DNA of 64,000 bases from Cellulomonas humilata (GTDB lineage: Bacteria; Actinomycetota; Actinomycetes; Actinomycetales; Cellulomonadaceae): assembly GCF_013359775.1 (NCBI RefSeq), contig NZ_JABMCI010000048.1:1-64000 (forward strand). The letters are read 5' to 3'. This document shows, piece after piece, positions 44,201 to 53,114 of the stretch. How positions within the stretch are numbered: position 1 is the first letter of the stretch; every line of letters begins with the position of its first letter. The position numbers and the translations under genes were made by a program. A model generated the notes under the pieces. The model did not search any database. It saw nothing but the letters and a program-made list of their open reading frames with translations, and had not been told where the DNA came from.

Positions 44201-44304
44201 GCGGCGGTCACGCGGGTGGCGCGGCGTCGACGCGGAGCCGCGGGCGGTGCATCACCCCCGACGGTCGTCGTCGTGTCGGTGGTGGGGGTGTTCTCGTCGG
44301 TCAC
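41227..44304 (-). CDS. rne: ribonuclease E/G
   Basis: About 1025 residues from a GTG at 44304 with AGGAG 8 bases upstream. The first 400 residues are low-complexity: Ala/Glu/Pro stretches, basic RRRRR blocks and a long acidic Asp/Glu run. The catalytic core begins near ITESEFLARRESVDRSMIVREK, then an S1 domain (VGNVYLGRVQNVLPSMEAAFVDVGKGRNAV), a 5'-sensor/RNase H part, and DNase I-like VVDVNTGKFTGSGG with DFIDM. The zinc-link CEHCHGRG is near the end. A short acidic tail follows. Main endonuclease of mRNA decay and rRNA processing. The N-terminal arm is typical of actinobacterial RNase E and probably binds RNA or partners. Confidence 0.96.
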   Translation of the reverse strand: MTDENTPTTDTTTTVGGDAPPAAPRRRRATRVTAAPSTEAPAEAVVTIPAVAAEQPAAAAPADEPVAPAEPVAAAPVKKSRRVTRTVVATPVEDAPAPVVEEPEAAAEPEAPVEPAPTEPAPKAAPRRRRSGTRAAAAPEPAAEPEPAEPEEEDAEQAPTLDVLAELAATAPSAEQANATTSSTSTGRRFATTALLFQAPDPSAARPRRRRAQAGTGSPEEISDAARRAEVEAAEAAEAAEVTAQPAETEVEAAEQAGTSSSRGSRRRGRRGRGADAARTEDEVVDEVPVTDEIVAEGDAVDDTEADIAADVIDEVDEDDESETAEPGAPRRRRRRGGRGRRSRPDSAGSADDSDDTDEDADEAATSDTEPDADDATDEDGGSSRRRRRRRRGSSRGESGEQNEPRAARTRAPSDEVTALRGSTRLEAKRQRRRDGRDAGRRRQIITESEFLARRESVDRSMIVREKNARTQIAVLEDGVLVEHYVSNQAQASMVGNVYLGRVQNVLPSMEAAFVDVGKGRNAVLYAGEVNWDAAGLEGGSARRIEQALKSGDPVLVQVTKDPIGHKGARLTSQVTLAGRYLVYVPGGGMTGISRKLPDTERNRLKKILREIVPDSAGVIVRTAAEGASEDELRADIARLQGQWEAIEKKSKTASAPALLQGEPDMAIRVVRDIFNDDFSSLVVEGAEAWSTISSYIDELAPDLAQKVTRWESDTDVFAVHRIDEQLAKGMDRKVWLPSGGSLVIDRTEAMTVVDVNTGKFTGSGGTLEETVTRNNLESAEEIVRQLRLRDIGGIIVIDFIDMVLESNRDLVLRRLVECLGRDRTKHQVAEVTSLGLVQMTRKRVGQGLVEAFSETCEHCHGRGFIVHEEPIEKNNQRPDAGVQQQPTASGEGDGKRSRRKRGGSTEQVAHAPHAGVPVLPEAREAVKATLATIAAAAAHAHEHDHEQHAAVAVDEPEAVDTETPSAPGLDVFAEFAGVQEPVDVNDAPVDELELTAVPADLFESDDEAEDEASEPGDGDGLEEH

Positions 44305-44787
44305 GCGAAGTGCTCCTGGGTACCGAGCAACGCCACCCACACTCGCGGCGGCACTCGGTCGGTCGGTCGTCGCACGCGTGCTGCGCGGCGACGGAAAGTC
44401 GGCGGTCGTGGCTGCTGCACCCGGTCGGCGCCATCGCCTGCGACGCCGGAGCCGTCGGTCCCGATCGGGGACCAGCGGGCGGCAGGGCGGCGGCTGGCGC
44501 GCACGACATGCTGGTGCTGCGAGCTCAAGGGTCCCGGGGCGGTGTGGTCGTCCAAGGAGCCGTGGTCAGTATCGCACAGGGCATCTCGCGCGGCGTCCCG
44601 TCGGCACCCGGCGCGCCCTCCCGTCTTTCTGACGGCCTGCCGTCTTCCGGGACCTTGGTCCCAGGGGCAGACTGGTCGTGGTCCTAGCGTTTCCCCAGGT
44701 CCGCACGTCAGGCCCGGTCGACCCCCGGGCCGGTGGGGCACCCTCGGACCCGACCCGCCGTACCGCCTCGCACCCCCGGAGGGGCCC
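44305..44787. other. 483-bp divergent spacer between rne and cydA
   Basis: Must hold the promoters of both genes. No strong TTGAC-N17-TAnnnT pair was found in either direction. A weak dyad CGTGGTCAGTATCGCACA (44561-44578) has the GTG-N10-CAC form of a CRP/GlxR site, and AGTATC inside it (GATACT on the minus strand) could be a -10 for rne. No TGTGA-type Rex palindrome was seen. Hypothetical frames here look like noise. Confidence 0.35.
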
Positions 44788-46284
44788 GTGGACACGCTCG
44801 ACGTCGCTCGATGGCAGTTCGGCATCACGACCGTCTACCACTTCATCTTCGTGCCGCTGACGATCGGCCTCGCGCCCCTGGTCGCGATCATGCAGACGGC
44901 CTGGGTACGCACGGGCAACGAGCGCTGGCTGCGGCTGACCAAGTTCTTCGGCAAGCTCCTGCTCATCAACTTCGCGATCGGTGTGGCCACCGGCATCGTG
45001 CAGGAGTTCCAGTTCGGGATGGCGTGGAGCGAGTACTCCCGGTTCGTGGGCGACGTGTTCGGCGCCCCGCTGGCCATGGAGGCGCTCGCCGCGTTCTTCG
45101 TCGAGTCGACGTTCCTCGGCCTGTGGATCTTCGGCTGGGACAAGCTCCCCAAGAAGATCCACCTCGCGTGCATCTGGGCCGTGGCGATCGCGACCAACCT
45201 CTCCGCCTTCTTCATCCTCGCGGCCAACTCGTGGATGCAGCACCCCGTCGGCTCGATCTACAACGAGACCACGGGCCGCGCGGAGATGGTCGACATCGGC
45301 GCCGTCCTGTCCAACCCCACGGTGCTCGCCGCCTTCCCGCACACGATCGCCGCGGCGTTCCTCACCGCCGGCACCTTCGTCGCGGGCATCGCCGCCTGGT
45401 GGATGGTGCGGCTGGTGCGCGCGGGACAGGCCGACAAGGCGCGCGACGTGTACCGGCCCGCCGTCGTCCTCGGCGTCGTCGTCATGCTCGTCTCCGGGGT
45501 GGGTGTGGCGCTCTCGGGTGACTGGCAGGCCAAGCTGATGTTCGACCAGCAGCCGATGAAGATGTCGTCGGCCGAGGCGCTGTGCCAGACGACCGAGGGC
45601 GGCGCTCCGTTCTCGATCCTGGCCATCGGCGACCTGAGCAACTCCTGCGAGGGCGTGAACCACGTCATCGAGATCCCCGGTCTCACGTCCTTCATGGCCA
45701 CGGGCGACTTCAACGCTCCCCTGCCCGGCGTCGAGAACCTGCAGGCGGAGTACGAGGAGAAGTACGGGTTCACGGACGACTCGGGCAACCCGATCTCCTA
45801 CCAGCCGAACCTCCTGGTCACCTACTGGTCGTTCCGGCTCATGATCGGCTTCGGCCTCGGGTCCGCCGCGCTCGCCCTGGTCGCCCTCTGGGTCACCCGC
45901 AAGGGCCGCGTCAACGGCAACGTCTGGTTCGGCCGGCTCGGCATCGTCGCGCTGCTCACCCCGTTCCTCGCGTCCTCGTTCGGCTGGATCTTCACGGAGA
46001 TGGGCCGCCAGCCGTGGGTCGTCGCGCCCAACCCGAACCCCAGCGGCGTGGACGGCGTCTGGCTGCTCACCGCGCGCGGAGTGTCGACCGTGACCAGCGC
46101 CGGGACGATCCTCACCAGCCTGATCGCGTTCACGCTGCTCTACGGGGTGCTCGCCGTGTTCTGGTACCGCCTGATGCACCGCTACACCATCGAGGGCGTG
46201 GCCGACACGGAGCACGACCCCAGCCCGGACAACCCCGACAACGACCCGGACGCCGCCGACCGTCCGCTGTCGTTCGCGTACTGA
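44788..46284 (+). CDS. cydA: cytochrome bd ubiquinol/menaquinol oxidase subunit I
   Basis: 498 residues from the GTG at 44788 (GGAGG 5 bases upstream); the frame is open far upstream but the family N-terminus MDTLDVARWQFGITTVYHF starts here. Heme ligands: His18 (b558/b595 region) in YHFIFVPLTIG, a second His in FPHTIAAAFLTAGTF, and Met in the later helix. The quinol site ends with EMGRQPWVV. The Q-loop is of the short type and contains two cysteines (ALCQTTE, NSCEG), as in mycobacterial bd oxidase where they form a disulfide. High-affinity O2 reduction without proton pumping. Confidence 0.97.
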   Translation: MDTLDVARWQFGITTVYHFIFVPLTIGLAPLVAIMQTAWVRTGNERWLRLTKFFGKLLLINFAIGVATGIVQEFQFGMAWSEYSRFVGDVFGAPLAMEALAAFFVESTFLGLWIFGWDKLPKKIHLACIWAVAIATNLSAFFILAANSWMQHPVGSIYNETTGRAEMVDIGAVLSNPTVLAAFPHTIAAAFLTAGTFVAGIAAWWMVRLVRAGQADKARDVYRPAVVLGVVVMLVSGVGVALSGDWQAKLMFDQQPMKMSSAEALCQTTEGGAPFSILAIGDLSNSCEGVNHVIEIPGLTSFMATGDFNAPLPGVENLQAEYEEKYGFTDDSGNPISYQPNLLVTYWSFRLMIGFGLGSAALALVALWVTRKGRVNGNVWFGRLGIVALLTPFLASSFGWIFTEMGRQPWVVAPNPNPSGVDGVWLLTARGVSTVTSAGTILTSLIAFTLLYGVLAVFWYRLMHRYTIEGVADTEHDPSPDNPDNDPDAADRPLSFAY

Positions 46285-46299
46285 GCGGAGCCGACCACC

Positions 46300-47367
46300 A
46301 TGGAGCTCACGACCGTCTGGTTCCTGCTCATCGCGGTCCTGTGGACCGGCTACCTCGTGCTCGAGGGGTTCGACTTCGGCGTCGGCATGCTGCTGGGCCT
46401 GCTGTCCCGCGGCGACCGCGCCGCCAAGGACCGCGACCGCCGCGTCATGATCAACACGATCGGCCCGGTCTGGGACGGCAACGAGGTGTGGCTGCTCACC
46501 GCCGGCGGTGCCACGTTCGCGGCGTTCCCGGAGTGGTACGCCACCATGTTCTCGGGCTTCTACCTGCCGCTCCTGCTCATCCTGCTCGCGCTCATCGTGC
46601 GCGTGGTGTCGTTCGAGTGGCGCGGCAAGATCGACGACGACCGGTGGCGCTCGCTGGCCGACCGGAGCCTGATCGTCGGCTCGTGGGTGCCCGCGGTGCT
46701 CTGGGGTGTGGCGTTCGCCAACCTGGTCCGCGGCGTACAGCTCGACGCCGACCACCAGTACGTCGGCGGCTTCTGGGCGCTGCTCAACCCGTTCGCCCTG
46801 CTGGGCGGCGCGACGACGGCCCTCATCTTCCTCACGCACGGTGCGGTGTTCCTCGCGCTGAAGTCGGACGGGGACATCCGAGCACGCGCCGGGGCGTTCG
46901 CCGCCCGGTCGTCGGTGGTCACGCTCGTGGTCGCCGGCGCCTGGGCCGTGTGGGCGCAGGTCGCCTACTCGGTGCCGTGGACGTGGGCCGCGGTGGTCGC
47001 CGCCGCCGGGGCGCTCGTCGTCCTGGTCGTCGCCGCGCAGCGTCGCAAGGAGGGCCTGGCGTTCACCGCGTCGGCCGTCGCGATCGTCGCCGCGGTCGTC
47101 CTGATCTTCGGCTCGATGTACCCCGACGTGATGCCGGCGTTCGACCCCGCCAACTCGCTCACGGTCACCAACGCGTCCTCGACCAGCTACACGCTCACGG
47201 TGATGACGTGGGTGGCCGCGATCCTCACCCCGCTCGTCCTGCTGTACCAGGGCTGGACGTACTGGGTGTTCCGCAAGCGGATCTCGTCGCACCAGATCCC
47301 CGCGCACACCGGGCTCACCTTCGAGAAGGTCCCCGCCCTGAACAAGCCGTCGTCCTCCGACCAGTGA
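46300..47367 (+). CDS. cydB: cytochrome bd oxidase subunit II
   Basis: 355 residues, 15 bp after cydA. N-terminal VWFLLIAVLWTGYLVLEGFDFGVGML and the conserved TIGPVWDGNEVWLLTAGGATFAAFP are typical of CydB; the latter contains the Asp/Trp of the proton channel region. About nine membrane segments. Its stop overlaps the cydD start by 4 bases (GTGA). Confidence 0.97.
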   Translation: MELTTVWFLLIAVLWTGYLVLEGFDFGVGMLLGLLSRGDRAAKDRDRRVMINTIGPVWDGNEVWLLTAGGATFAAFPEWYATMFSGFYLPLLLILLALIVRVVSFEWRGKIDDDRWRSLADRSLIVGSWVPAVLWGVAFANLVRGVQLDADHQYVGGFWALLNPFALLGGATTALIFLTHGAVFLALKSDGDIRARAGAFAARSSVVTLVVAGAWAVWAQVAYSVPWTWAAVVAAAGALVVLVVAAQRRKEGLAFTASAVAIVAAVVLIFGSMYPDVMPAFDPANSLTVTNASSTSYTLTVMTWVAAILTPLVLLYQGWTYWVFRKRISSHQIPAHTGLTFEKVPALNKPSSSDQ

Positions 47368-48989
47368 GACCGCTGGACCCGCGTCTCCTGCGGCACGCCC
47401 GTGCCGCCCGCGGGTACGTCGCGCTGACCGCCGCCCTCGGCGTGCTCACCGCGGCGCTGGTGGTCGCGCAGGCCCTGCTGCTGGCGCACACGCTCGGGGC
47501 GGCTGTCTCGGACGGCGCGACGCTGACCGTCCTCGGCCCGTGGATCGCCTGGCTCGCGGCCGTGGTGCTGGTCCGGGCGCTGGTCACCGCCGTGCAGGAG
47601 CGGTTCGCGCACCGGGCGGCCGCGCGGACGGTCGGGGAGCTGCGCGAGCAGGTCGTCGCGCACGCGGTAGCCCTCGGACCGCGCTGGCTGGCCTCGGGCG
47701 AGGGTCCGTCGGTGGTCACGCTGGCCACCCGCGGGCTCGACGCGCTCGAGCCGTACTTCGTGCGGTACCTGCCGCAGCTGGTGCTGGCCGCGACCGTCAC
47801 CCCCGGGGTGCTGCTGGTGGTGCTCGGGCTGGACTGGGTCTCCGCCGCGATCCTCCTCGTGGTGCTGCCGCTGGTCCCGATCTTCATGGTGCTCGTCGGA
47901 CGGCTCACCCAGGGGCGGTCCGAGCAGGGCCTGGCCAGCATGCAGCGGCTCGGCGCCCAGGTGCTCGACCTGCTGGCGGGCCTGCCGACGCTGCGGGCGC
48001 ACGGCCGCGAGCGCGGTCCCGGGGCACGCGTGCGGCAGCTCGGCGACGCGCACCGCCTGGCCACGATGGGCACGCTGCGCATCGCCTTCCTGTCCGGCAT
48101 GGTCCTCGAGCTGCTCACCACGCTGTCCGTGGCACTGGTCGCGGTGGGCATCGGTCTGCGCCTGGTCGAGGGCGACCTGGACCTGGTCACCGGTATCGCG
48201 GTGCTCGTCCTCGCCCCCGAGGTGTTCCTGCCGCTGCGCCAGGTCGGGGTCCAGTTCCACGCGGCGGCCGACGGGGTCGCGGCGGCCGGTCGGGCGTTCG
48301 AGGTGCTCGAGACCCCGGTCGCGGCGGCGGGGACGACGACCGCCCCGGACCTGCGCACCGCGACGCTCCGGCTCGACGGCGTGAGCGTCGCCGGCACGCC
48401 GCACGAGCTCGACCTGGTGCTGCGACCGGGCACCGTCGTCGCGCTCACCGGGCCCAGCGGCGTCGGCAAGACGACCGCGCTCGAGGTCGTCCTCGGGCTG
48501 CTGCGGCCCGACGCGGGCCGCGCCTCGATCGAGGGCGTCGACCTGGCGGACGTCGACCCGTCCTCGCTGTGGGCACAGGTGACGTGGCTCCCCCAGCGGC
48601 CTGTGCTGGAGCCCGGGACGATCGCGCAGCTGGTCGGGGGCGACGAGGCCTCCCGGGTGACCGCAGCGGCGCTCACGGGCCTCGACGCCGTCCTCGCGGA
48701 CCTCCCGCTCGGCTGGGCGACGCCTCTCGGCCGCGGCGGCGAGGGCCTCAGCCTCGGGCAGCGGCAGCGCGTCGCCCTGACTCGCACCCTGCTGTCACCG
48801 ACCCCGCTCGTCGTCCTCGACGAGCCGACCGCCCACCTGGACGCCGCAGGCGAGCAGGTGGTGCTCGACACGGTGCGGGCGCTGCGGGACGCGGGCAGGA
48901 CCGTGCTGCTGGTGGCGCACCGACCCTCGCTGGTCGCGGCCGCCGACGACGTCGTGCGGGTGCGCGCGGCCGCGGAGGTGCCCGCATGA
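47364..48989 (+). CDS. cydD: thiol reductant ABC exporter subunit CydD
   Basis: 541 residues from the GTG at 47364. Six-helix transmembrane domain (1-about 310) followed by an ATPase: Walker A GPSGVGKTTALE, signature LSLGQRQRVALTR, Walker B PLVVLDEPTAHLD, H-loop VAHR. The signature has Leu for the second glycine position (LSLGQ rather than LSGGQ), common in CydD. With CydC it exports cysteine/glutathione-type reductant needed for bd assembly. The ordering cydABDC is the standard actinobacterial operon. Confidence 0.95.
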   Translation: MRPLDPRLLRHARAARGYVALTAALGVLTAALVVAQALLLAHTLGAAVSDGATLTVLGPWIAWLAAVVLVRALVTAVQERFAHRAAARTVGELREQVVAHAVALGPRWLASGEGPSVVTLATRGLDALEPYFVRYLPQLVLAATVTPGVLLVVLGLDWVSAAILLVVLPLVPIFMVLVGRLTQGRSEQGLASMQRLGAQVLDLLAGLPTLRAHGRERGPGARVRQLGDAHRLATMGTLRIAFLSGMVLELLTTLSVALVAVGIGLRLVEGDLDLVTGIAVLVLAPEVFLPLRQVGVQFHAAADGVAAAGRAFEVLETPVAAAGTTTAPDLRTATLRLDGVSVAGTPHELDLVLRPGTVVALTGPSGVGKTTALEVVLGLLRPDAGRASIEGVDLADVDPSSLWAQVTWLPQRPVLEPGTIAQLVGGDEASRVTAAALTGLDAVLADLPLGWATPLGRGGEGLSLGQRQRVALTRTLLSPTPLVVLDEPTAHLDAAGEQVVLDTVRALRDAGRTVLLVAHRPSLVAAADDVVRVRAAAEVPA

Positions 48990-50725
48990 CGCGCGGGACG
49001 CTGCGGCGCGCGATCCGGCTCCTGGACATCGATCCGCGACGCCTCGCGCTCGCGCTCCTGCTCGGGACGCTCGCGCTCGGCTGCGGCGTCGCCCTGGCCG
49101 CCGTGTCCGCCTGGCTCATCGCGCGCGCCTCGCAGATGCCGCCCGTGCTCCAGCTGTCGGTGGCCACGGTCGCCGTGCGGGCGTTCGGGATCGGCCGCGG
49201 GGTGCTGCGGTACCTCGAGCGCCTGGTGTCCCACGACGTCGCGCTGCGCGGCATGACCCAGCTGCGCACCACGCTCTACGAGCGGCTCGCGACGGCCCGG
49301 CCCGAGGCGCTTCTCCGGCTGCGCCGCGGCGACCTGCTCGCTCGCGTCGGAGCGGACGTCGACACGGTGGGTGACGTCGTCGTGCGTGGCCTGCTGCCGG
49401 CGGGCGTCGCCACCCTGCTCGGTGCGGGCACCGTCCTCGCGATGTGCGCGTTCTGGCTGCCCGCCGGGCTGGCCCTCGCCGGGTGCCTCCTGCTGGCCGG
49501 CGTCGCGGCACCCCTGGTCGCCGCCCGCGCGGCGCGGACCACCGAGCGGCTCGCGCTGGCGAGCCGGGCCGACATGACGGCGACCGCCCTCGGCCTGCTG
49601 GACGACTCCGGGCCGCTGCGGGTCGGCGGGCGCGCGACCGACGAGCTCGCGGCGCTGCGGGACGCCGACCGCCGGCTGGCCGCCGCGACCGACGCCGGTG
49701 CCGGTGCCGCCGCGCTGGCCGCAGGGCTCGGCCAGCTCGCCGTCGGCATCGCCGTGCTGGTGGCCCTGGTCACGGGCGTGCCGGCGGTCGGTGCCGGGCT
49801 GCTCTCCCCGGTCGAGCTCGCCGTCGTCGTCCTGACCCCCCTCGCCGCGTTCGAGGCCACGGCGATGCTGCCCGCCGCGGCGATCCAGGTGCAGCGCTCG
49901 CGCGCCGCGGCCGCCCGGATCCTCGCCCTGCTGGACGCCCCGGCAGCGCCGACCCCGACCGACTGCGGTCCCGCCGATCCCCCGCTCGTCGCCGTCGACC
50001 TCGCGGCCGGCTGGCCCGGCGCGCCTGCCGTCGTCGAGGGACTCGACCTCGACCTGCACGCCGGCCGCTCGGTCGCGATCGTCGGTCCGTCGGGCACCGG
50101 CAAGACGACCACGCTCCTGACCCTGGCCGGCCTGCTCCCGCGGCGGGATGGATCGCTCACCCTCGGCGGCCGCGACGTCGACCAGCTCTCCCGCACGACG
50201 GTCGTGGGCGCCGTGGTGGTCGGCACCGAGGACGCGCACGTGTTCGGCACCACCGTGCTCGAGAACCTCCGGGTGGCCCGCGGCGACGTCACCGAGGCGG
50301 ACGCGGTGGCGGTGCTCGCGCGCGTCGGGCTCGACGGCTGGCTCGCGGGGCTGCCGGACGGGCTCGACACGCTGCTCGGCCCCGACGCCCGCACGGTGTC
50401 CGGCGGTGAGCGCCGACGGCTGCTCGTCGCCCGCGCGCTGCTGTCGCCCGCGGAGCTGCTCCTGCTCGACGAGCCCGCCGAGCACCTCGACCCCGACCGC
50501 GCGGACGCCCTGGTCACCGACCTGCTCGCCGACCCGCGCGGGGTCGTCGTCGTCACGCACCGGCTCACCCCTCTCGGCGCCGCCGACGAGGTGCTCTGGC
50601 TCGAGGACGGGAGGATCCGGGCGCGCGGTACGCACGCGGAGCTGACCGCCTCGACGCCCGGCTACCGTGAGTCGCTGGACCGCGAACGCGCGGACCAGGA
50701 CAGGGAGGCCGAGCGTGCGCGATGA
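48986..50725 (+). CDS. cydC: thiol reductant ABC exporter subunit CydC
   Basis: 579 residues, ATG overlapping the cydD stop (ATGA), GGAGG 7 bases before it. Transmembrane domain with LIARASQMPPVLQLSVATVAVRAFGIGRGVLRYLERLVSHD, a CydC hallmark. ATPase: Walker A GPSGTGKTTTL, signature VSGGERRRLLVARAL, Walker B LLLLDEPAEHLD. Partner of CydD. Its last 11 bases overlap the start of the histidine kinase gene, suggesting cotranscription of oxidase and sensor. Confidence 0.95.
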   Translation: MTRGTLRRAIRLLDIDPRRLALALLLGTLALGCGVALAAVSAWLIARASQMPPVLQLSVATVAVRAFGIGRGVLRYLERLVSHDVALRGMTQLRTTLYERLATARPEALLRLRRGDLLARVGADVDTVGDVVVRGLLPAGVATLLGAGTVLAMCAFWLPAGLALAGCLLLAGVAAPLVAARAARTTERLALASRADMTATALGLLDDSGPLRVGGRATDELAALRDADRRLAAATDAGAGAAALAAGLGQLAVGIAVLVALVTGVPAVGAGLLSPVELAVVVLTPLAAFEATAMLPAAAIQVQRSRAAAARILALLDAPAAPTPTDCGPADPPLVAVDLAAGWPGAPAVVEGLDLDLHAGRSVAIVGPSGTGKTTTLLTLAGLLPRRDGSLTLGGRDVDQLSRTTVVGAVVVGTEDAHVFGTTVLENLRVARGDVTEADAVAVLARVGLDGWLAGLPDGLDTLLGPDARTVSGGERRRLLVARALLSPAELLLLDEPAEHLDPDRADALVTDLLADPRGVVVVTHRLTPLGAADEVLWLEDGRIRARGTHAELTASTPGYRESLDRERADQDREAERAR

Positions 50726-52427
50726 GACCCCGGAGGGCCGCCTCACCGAGGTGCCGGACTCGGCGCACCCCCTCACAGGCGACGCCCTGACCGACTTGCT
50801 CGGCGCCATCCTGGCGGTCGCCAGCGAGCTGGAGCTGCCGACGGTGCTCGAGCGGTTCGTGCAGGTCAGCGCCGAGCTCACCGGCGCCCGGTACGGCGCC
50901 CTCAACGTCCTCGACTCGCACGGCACCTCGACCACCTTCGTCTTCACCGGGGTCCCCACCGCCGTCGCCGGTGCCCTGCGGACAGCGCCCCACGCCCAGG
51001 GCGTGCTCGGCCAGATCCCGGAGACGGGTGTGCTGCGGCTCGACGACCTCCGGGAGCACCCGGCGTTCCGTGGCTTCCCGCGCGAGCACCCGCCGATGGG
51101 CTCCTTCCTCGGCGCCTCGGTCCGCGTGGGCGCCCGCGTGTTCGGCCAGCTCTACCTGTCCGAGAAGGCCGGTGGGTTCACCCAGGCCGACGAGGACGTG
51201 GTGGTCGCGCTGGCCGCGGCCGCGGGGGTGGCCGTCGCCAACGCGCAGCTGTACGCCGAGGCCGAGCGGCGCGAGCACTGGCTGCGCGCGGGCCAGGACA
51301 TCACGACCATGCTCCTGGAGGGCATCGACGAGGAGGAGGCGCTCGACCACATCGCGGCCACCGCCCTCGACCTCGCGGGTGCCGACACCGCCGCGCTGGC
51401 CCTGCCCGGGGTCGGCGGGGAGCTGCTCATCGAGCTGTCCGTCGGGTACGAGAGCGAGCGCATCCTCGGCGCCCGGATGCCCACGGGCGGACGCGCCTGG
51501 ACCGTCATGACGGAGGGCAAGGGCCTACTCACGCCCTCCCTGTCGGCGGCCCGCACGGTCGCGGTGCCGGTCATGCGCGCGTTCGGCCCTGCGCTCTACG
51601 CACCGCTGCGGTCCTCCGGGCAGGACATGGGGGTGCTCATCCTCCTGCGCCGGATCGGTGCCACCCCGTTCGACGAGAGCGACCTGGCGACGGCCGAGTC
51701 GTTCGCCGCCCAGGCCGCCCTGGCGTACGTGCTGGCGGGCGCGCGGCACGCCCAGGACCTGGCCTCGCTGCTCGACGAGCGGGAGCGGATCGCGCGGGAC
51801 CTGCACGACCTCGCCATCCAGCAGCTGTTCGCCACCGGCATGCAGCTGGAGACCGTGCGACGACGAGCCGCGCGCGGCGTGGACGCGACCGAGCTGACCG
51901 GCATCGTCGACGACGCCCTCGACAACGTGGACGCGTCGGTGCGCCAGATCCGGCAGATCGTGCACGAGCTCCACGACCCGGACGCGGCCTCCGGGCTGGT
52001 CGAGCGGCTGCGCCGGGAGGCGTCGCTCGCGCGCACCGGGCTCGGGTTCGCGCCCTCGTTCATCGTCAGCCTGGACGGCGTCGTGGTCGTCGACGGTGGC
52101 GTCGAGGAGGATCAGCTGGACGAGCGCGTCGGTCAGGCGCTTGCCTCCGACGTGGTCGCGGTGGTGCGCGAGGGACTGGCCAACGCCGCCCGGCACGCGC
52201 ACGCCTCGTCGGTCACCGTGCGGGTGACCGTGCGTGGGACCGGCCCTCTCGGAGTCGTGCTGGTCGAGGTGCAGGACGACGGCGTGGGCCTGCCCGCACG
52301 CCGCGAACGGACCTCAGGCACCGGCAACCTCGTCTCGCGCGCGCGCCAGCACCGGGGAACCTTCAGCCTCGGCGCCCCGCCCGAGGGCCGCGGCACGCTG
52401 CTGACGTGGGAGGCCCCGCTCGGCTGA
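50715..52427 (+). CDS. two-GAF-domain sensor histidine kinase, DevS/DosT type
   Basis: 570 residues from a GTG at 50715, AGGGAGG 6 bases upstream, overlapping cydC. GAF-A (about 30-185), GAF-B (about 205-345), HisKA_3 with phospho-acceptor His364 in RERIARDLHDLAIQQL, and HATPase_c with DGVGL and GTGNL. GAF-A contains EHPPMGSFLGASVRVGARVFGQLYLSEK. In mycobacterial DevS the matching HPPM-type His (H149) binds heme, so H125 here is a candidate heme ligand. That makes an O2/NO/CO or redox sensor, fitting its position behind bd oxidase. No membrane segments: cytosolic. Confidence 0.88.
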   Translation: MRDETPEGRLTEVPDSAHPLTGDALTDLLGAILAVASELELPTVLERFVQVSAELTGARYGALNVLDSHGTSTTFVFTGVPTAVAGALRTAPHAQGVLGQIPETGVLRLDDLREHPAFRGFPREHPPMGSFLGASVRVGARVFGQLYLSEKAGGFTQADEDVVVALAAAAGVAVANAQLYAEAERREHWLRAGQDITTMLLEGIDEEEALDHIAATALDLAGADTAALALPGVGGELLIELSVGYESERILGARMPTGGRAWTVMTEGKGLLTPSLSAARTVAVPVMRAFGPALYAPLRSSGQDMGVLILLRRIGATPFDESDLATAESFAAQAALAYVLAGARHAQDLASLLDERERIARDLHDLAIQQLFATGMQLETVRRRAARGVDATELTGIVDDALDNVDASVRQIRQIVHELHDPDAASGLVERLRREASLARTGLGFAPSFIVSLDGVVVVDGGVEEDQLDERVGQALASDVVAVVREGLANAARHAHASSVTVRVTVRGTGPLGVVLVEVQDDGVGLPARRERTSGTGNLVSRARQHRGTFSLGAPPEGRGTLLTWEAPLG

Positions 52428-52442
52428 GCGGCGGCCCGCGCG

Positions 52443-53108
52443 TCAGTGACCGGGCTCGGCCCGCCACCCGGCGTGCTTGCGCGACGCGACCCAGGCCGCG
52501 ACCTGCGTCCGTCGCTGCAGCCCCATCTTGGCCAGCAGCGACGTGATGTGGTTCTTGACGGTCTTCTCCACCACGCCGAGCCGCTCCGCGATCTCGCGGT
52601 TGGACAGGCCCTCACCGATGAGGTCGATCACGCGCAGCTCGCTCGGCGTGAGGCTCTCCGTCGGGTCGTCGTGCCCGGCCTTGCGGCGGGTGACCGTCCG
52701 CTCGTCGAGCAGGACCCGGCCGGCCGCGACGGCGCGGATGACGTCGGTGATCTCCGCGCCGCGCACCGACTTCAGCAGGTAGGCCGCCGCACCGGCGTCC
52801 AGCGCGGCCGCGAGGGCGTCGTCGTCGTCGAAGGACGTGAGCACGATCGCGCGGGCCGACGGGAGCTGTTCGCGCAGCGCGCTGAGCAGCTCGATGCCCG
52901 TGCCGTCCGGCAGCTGGAGGTCCACGAGGAGCACCTGCGGACGCACCAGGGCCGCCCGGCGCACGCCGTCGGCCACCGATCCGGCCTCGGCGACGACGGA
53001 CATGCCGTCCGCCCGGTCGACCACCTCGGCGATCCCACGCCGGACCACCTCGTGGTCGTCGACGATCATCACAGTGATGGGACCTGCGGAGGCGCTGATG
53101 TGGGGCAC
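52443..53108 (-). CDS. NarL/FixJ-family response regulator (DevR-like)
   Basis: 221 residues from a GTG at 53108. Receiver domain with acidic pocket D17/D18, phospho-acceptor D63 in LLVDLQLPDG, Thr-Ser in VLTSFDD and the switch Lys in AYLLKSVRG. LuxR-type HTH at about 150-215 (LTPSELRVIDLIGEGLSNREIAERLGV). It faces the kinase gene convergently with 15 bp between their stops, unlike the usual devRS co-directional order. It probably has its own promoter, consistent with a leaderless start. Confidence 0.9.
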   Translation of the reverse strand: MPHISASAGPITVMIVDDHEVVRRGIAEVVDRADGMSVVAEAGSVADGVRRAALVRPQVLLVDLQLPDGTGIELLSALREQLPSARAIVLTSFDDDDALAAALDAGAAAYLLKSVRGAEITDVIRAVAAGRVLLDERTVTRRKAGHDDPTESLTPSELRVIDLIGEGLSNREIAERLGVVEKTVKNHITSLLAKMGLQRRTQVAAWVASRKHAGWRAEPGH

Positions 53109-53114
53109 GGTGGC

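Noticed and set aside
44561..44578. CRP/GlxR-like site upstream of cydA
   Set aside because: Only GTG-N10-CAC is matched and arms are poor. Mentioned in the spacer entry but not claimed. A Rex-type TGTGA dyad was looked for and not found.
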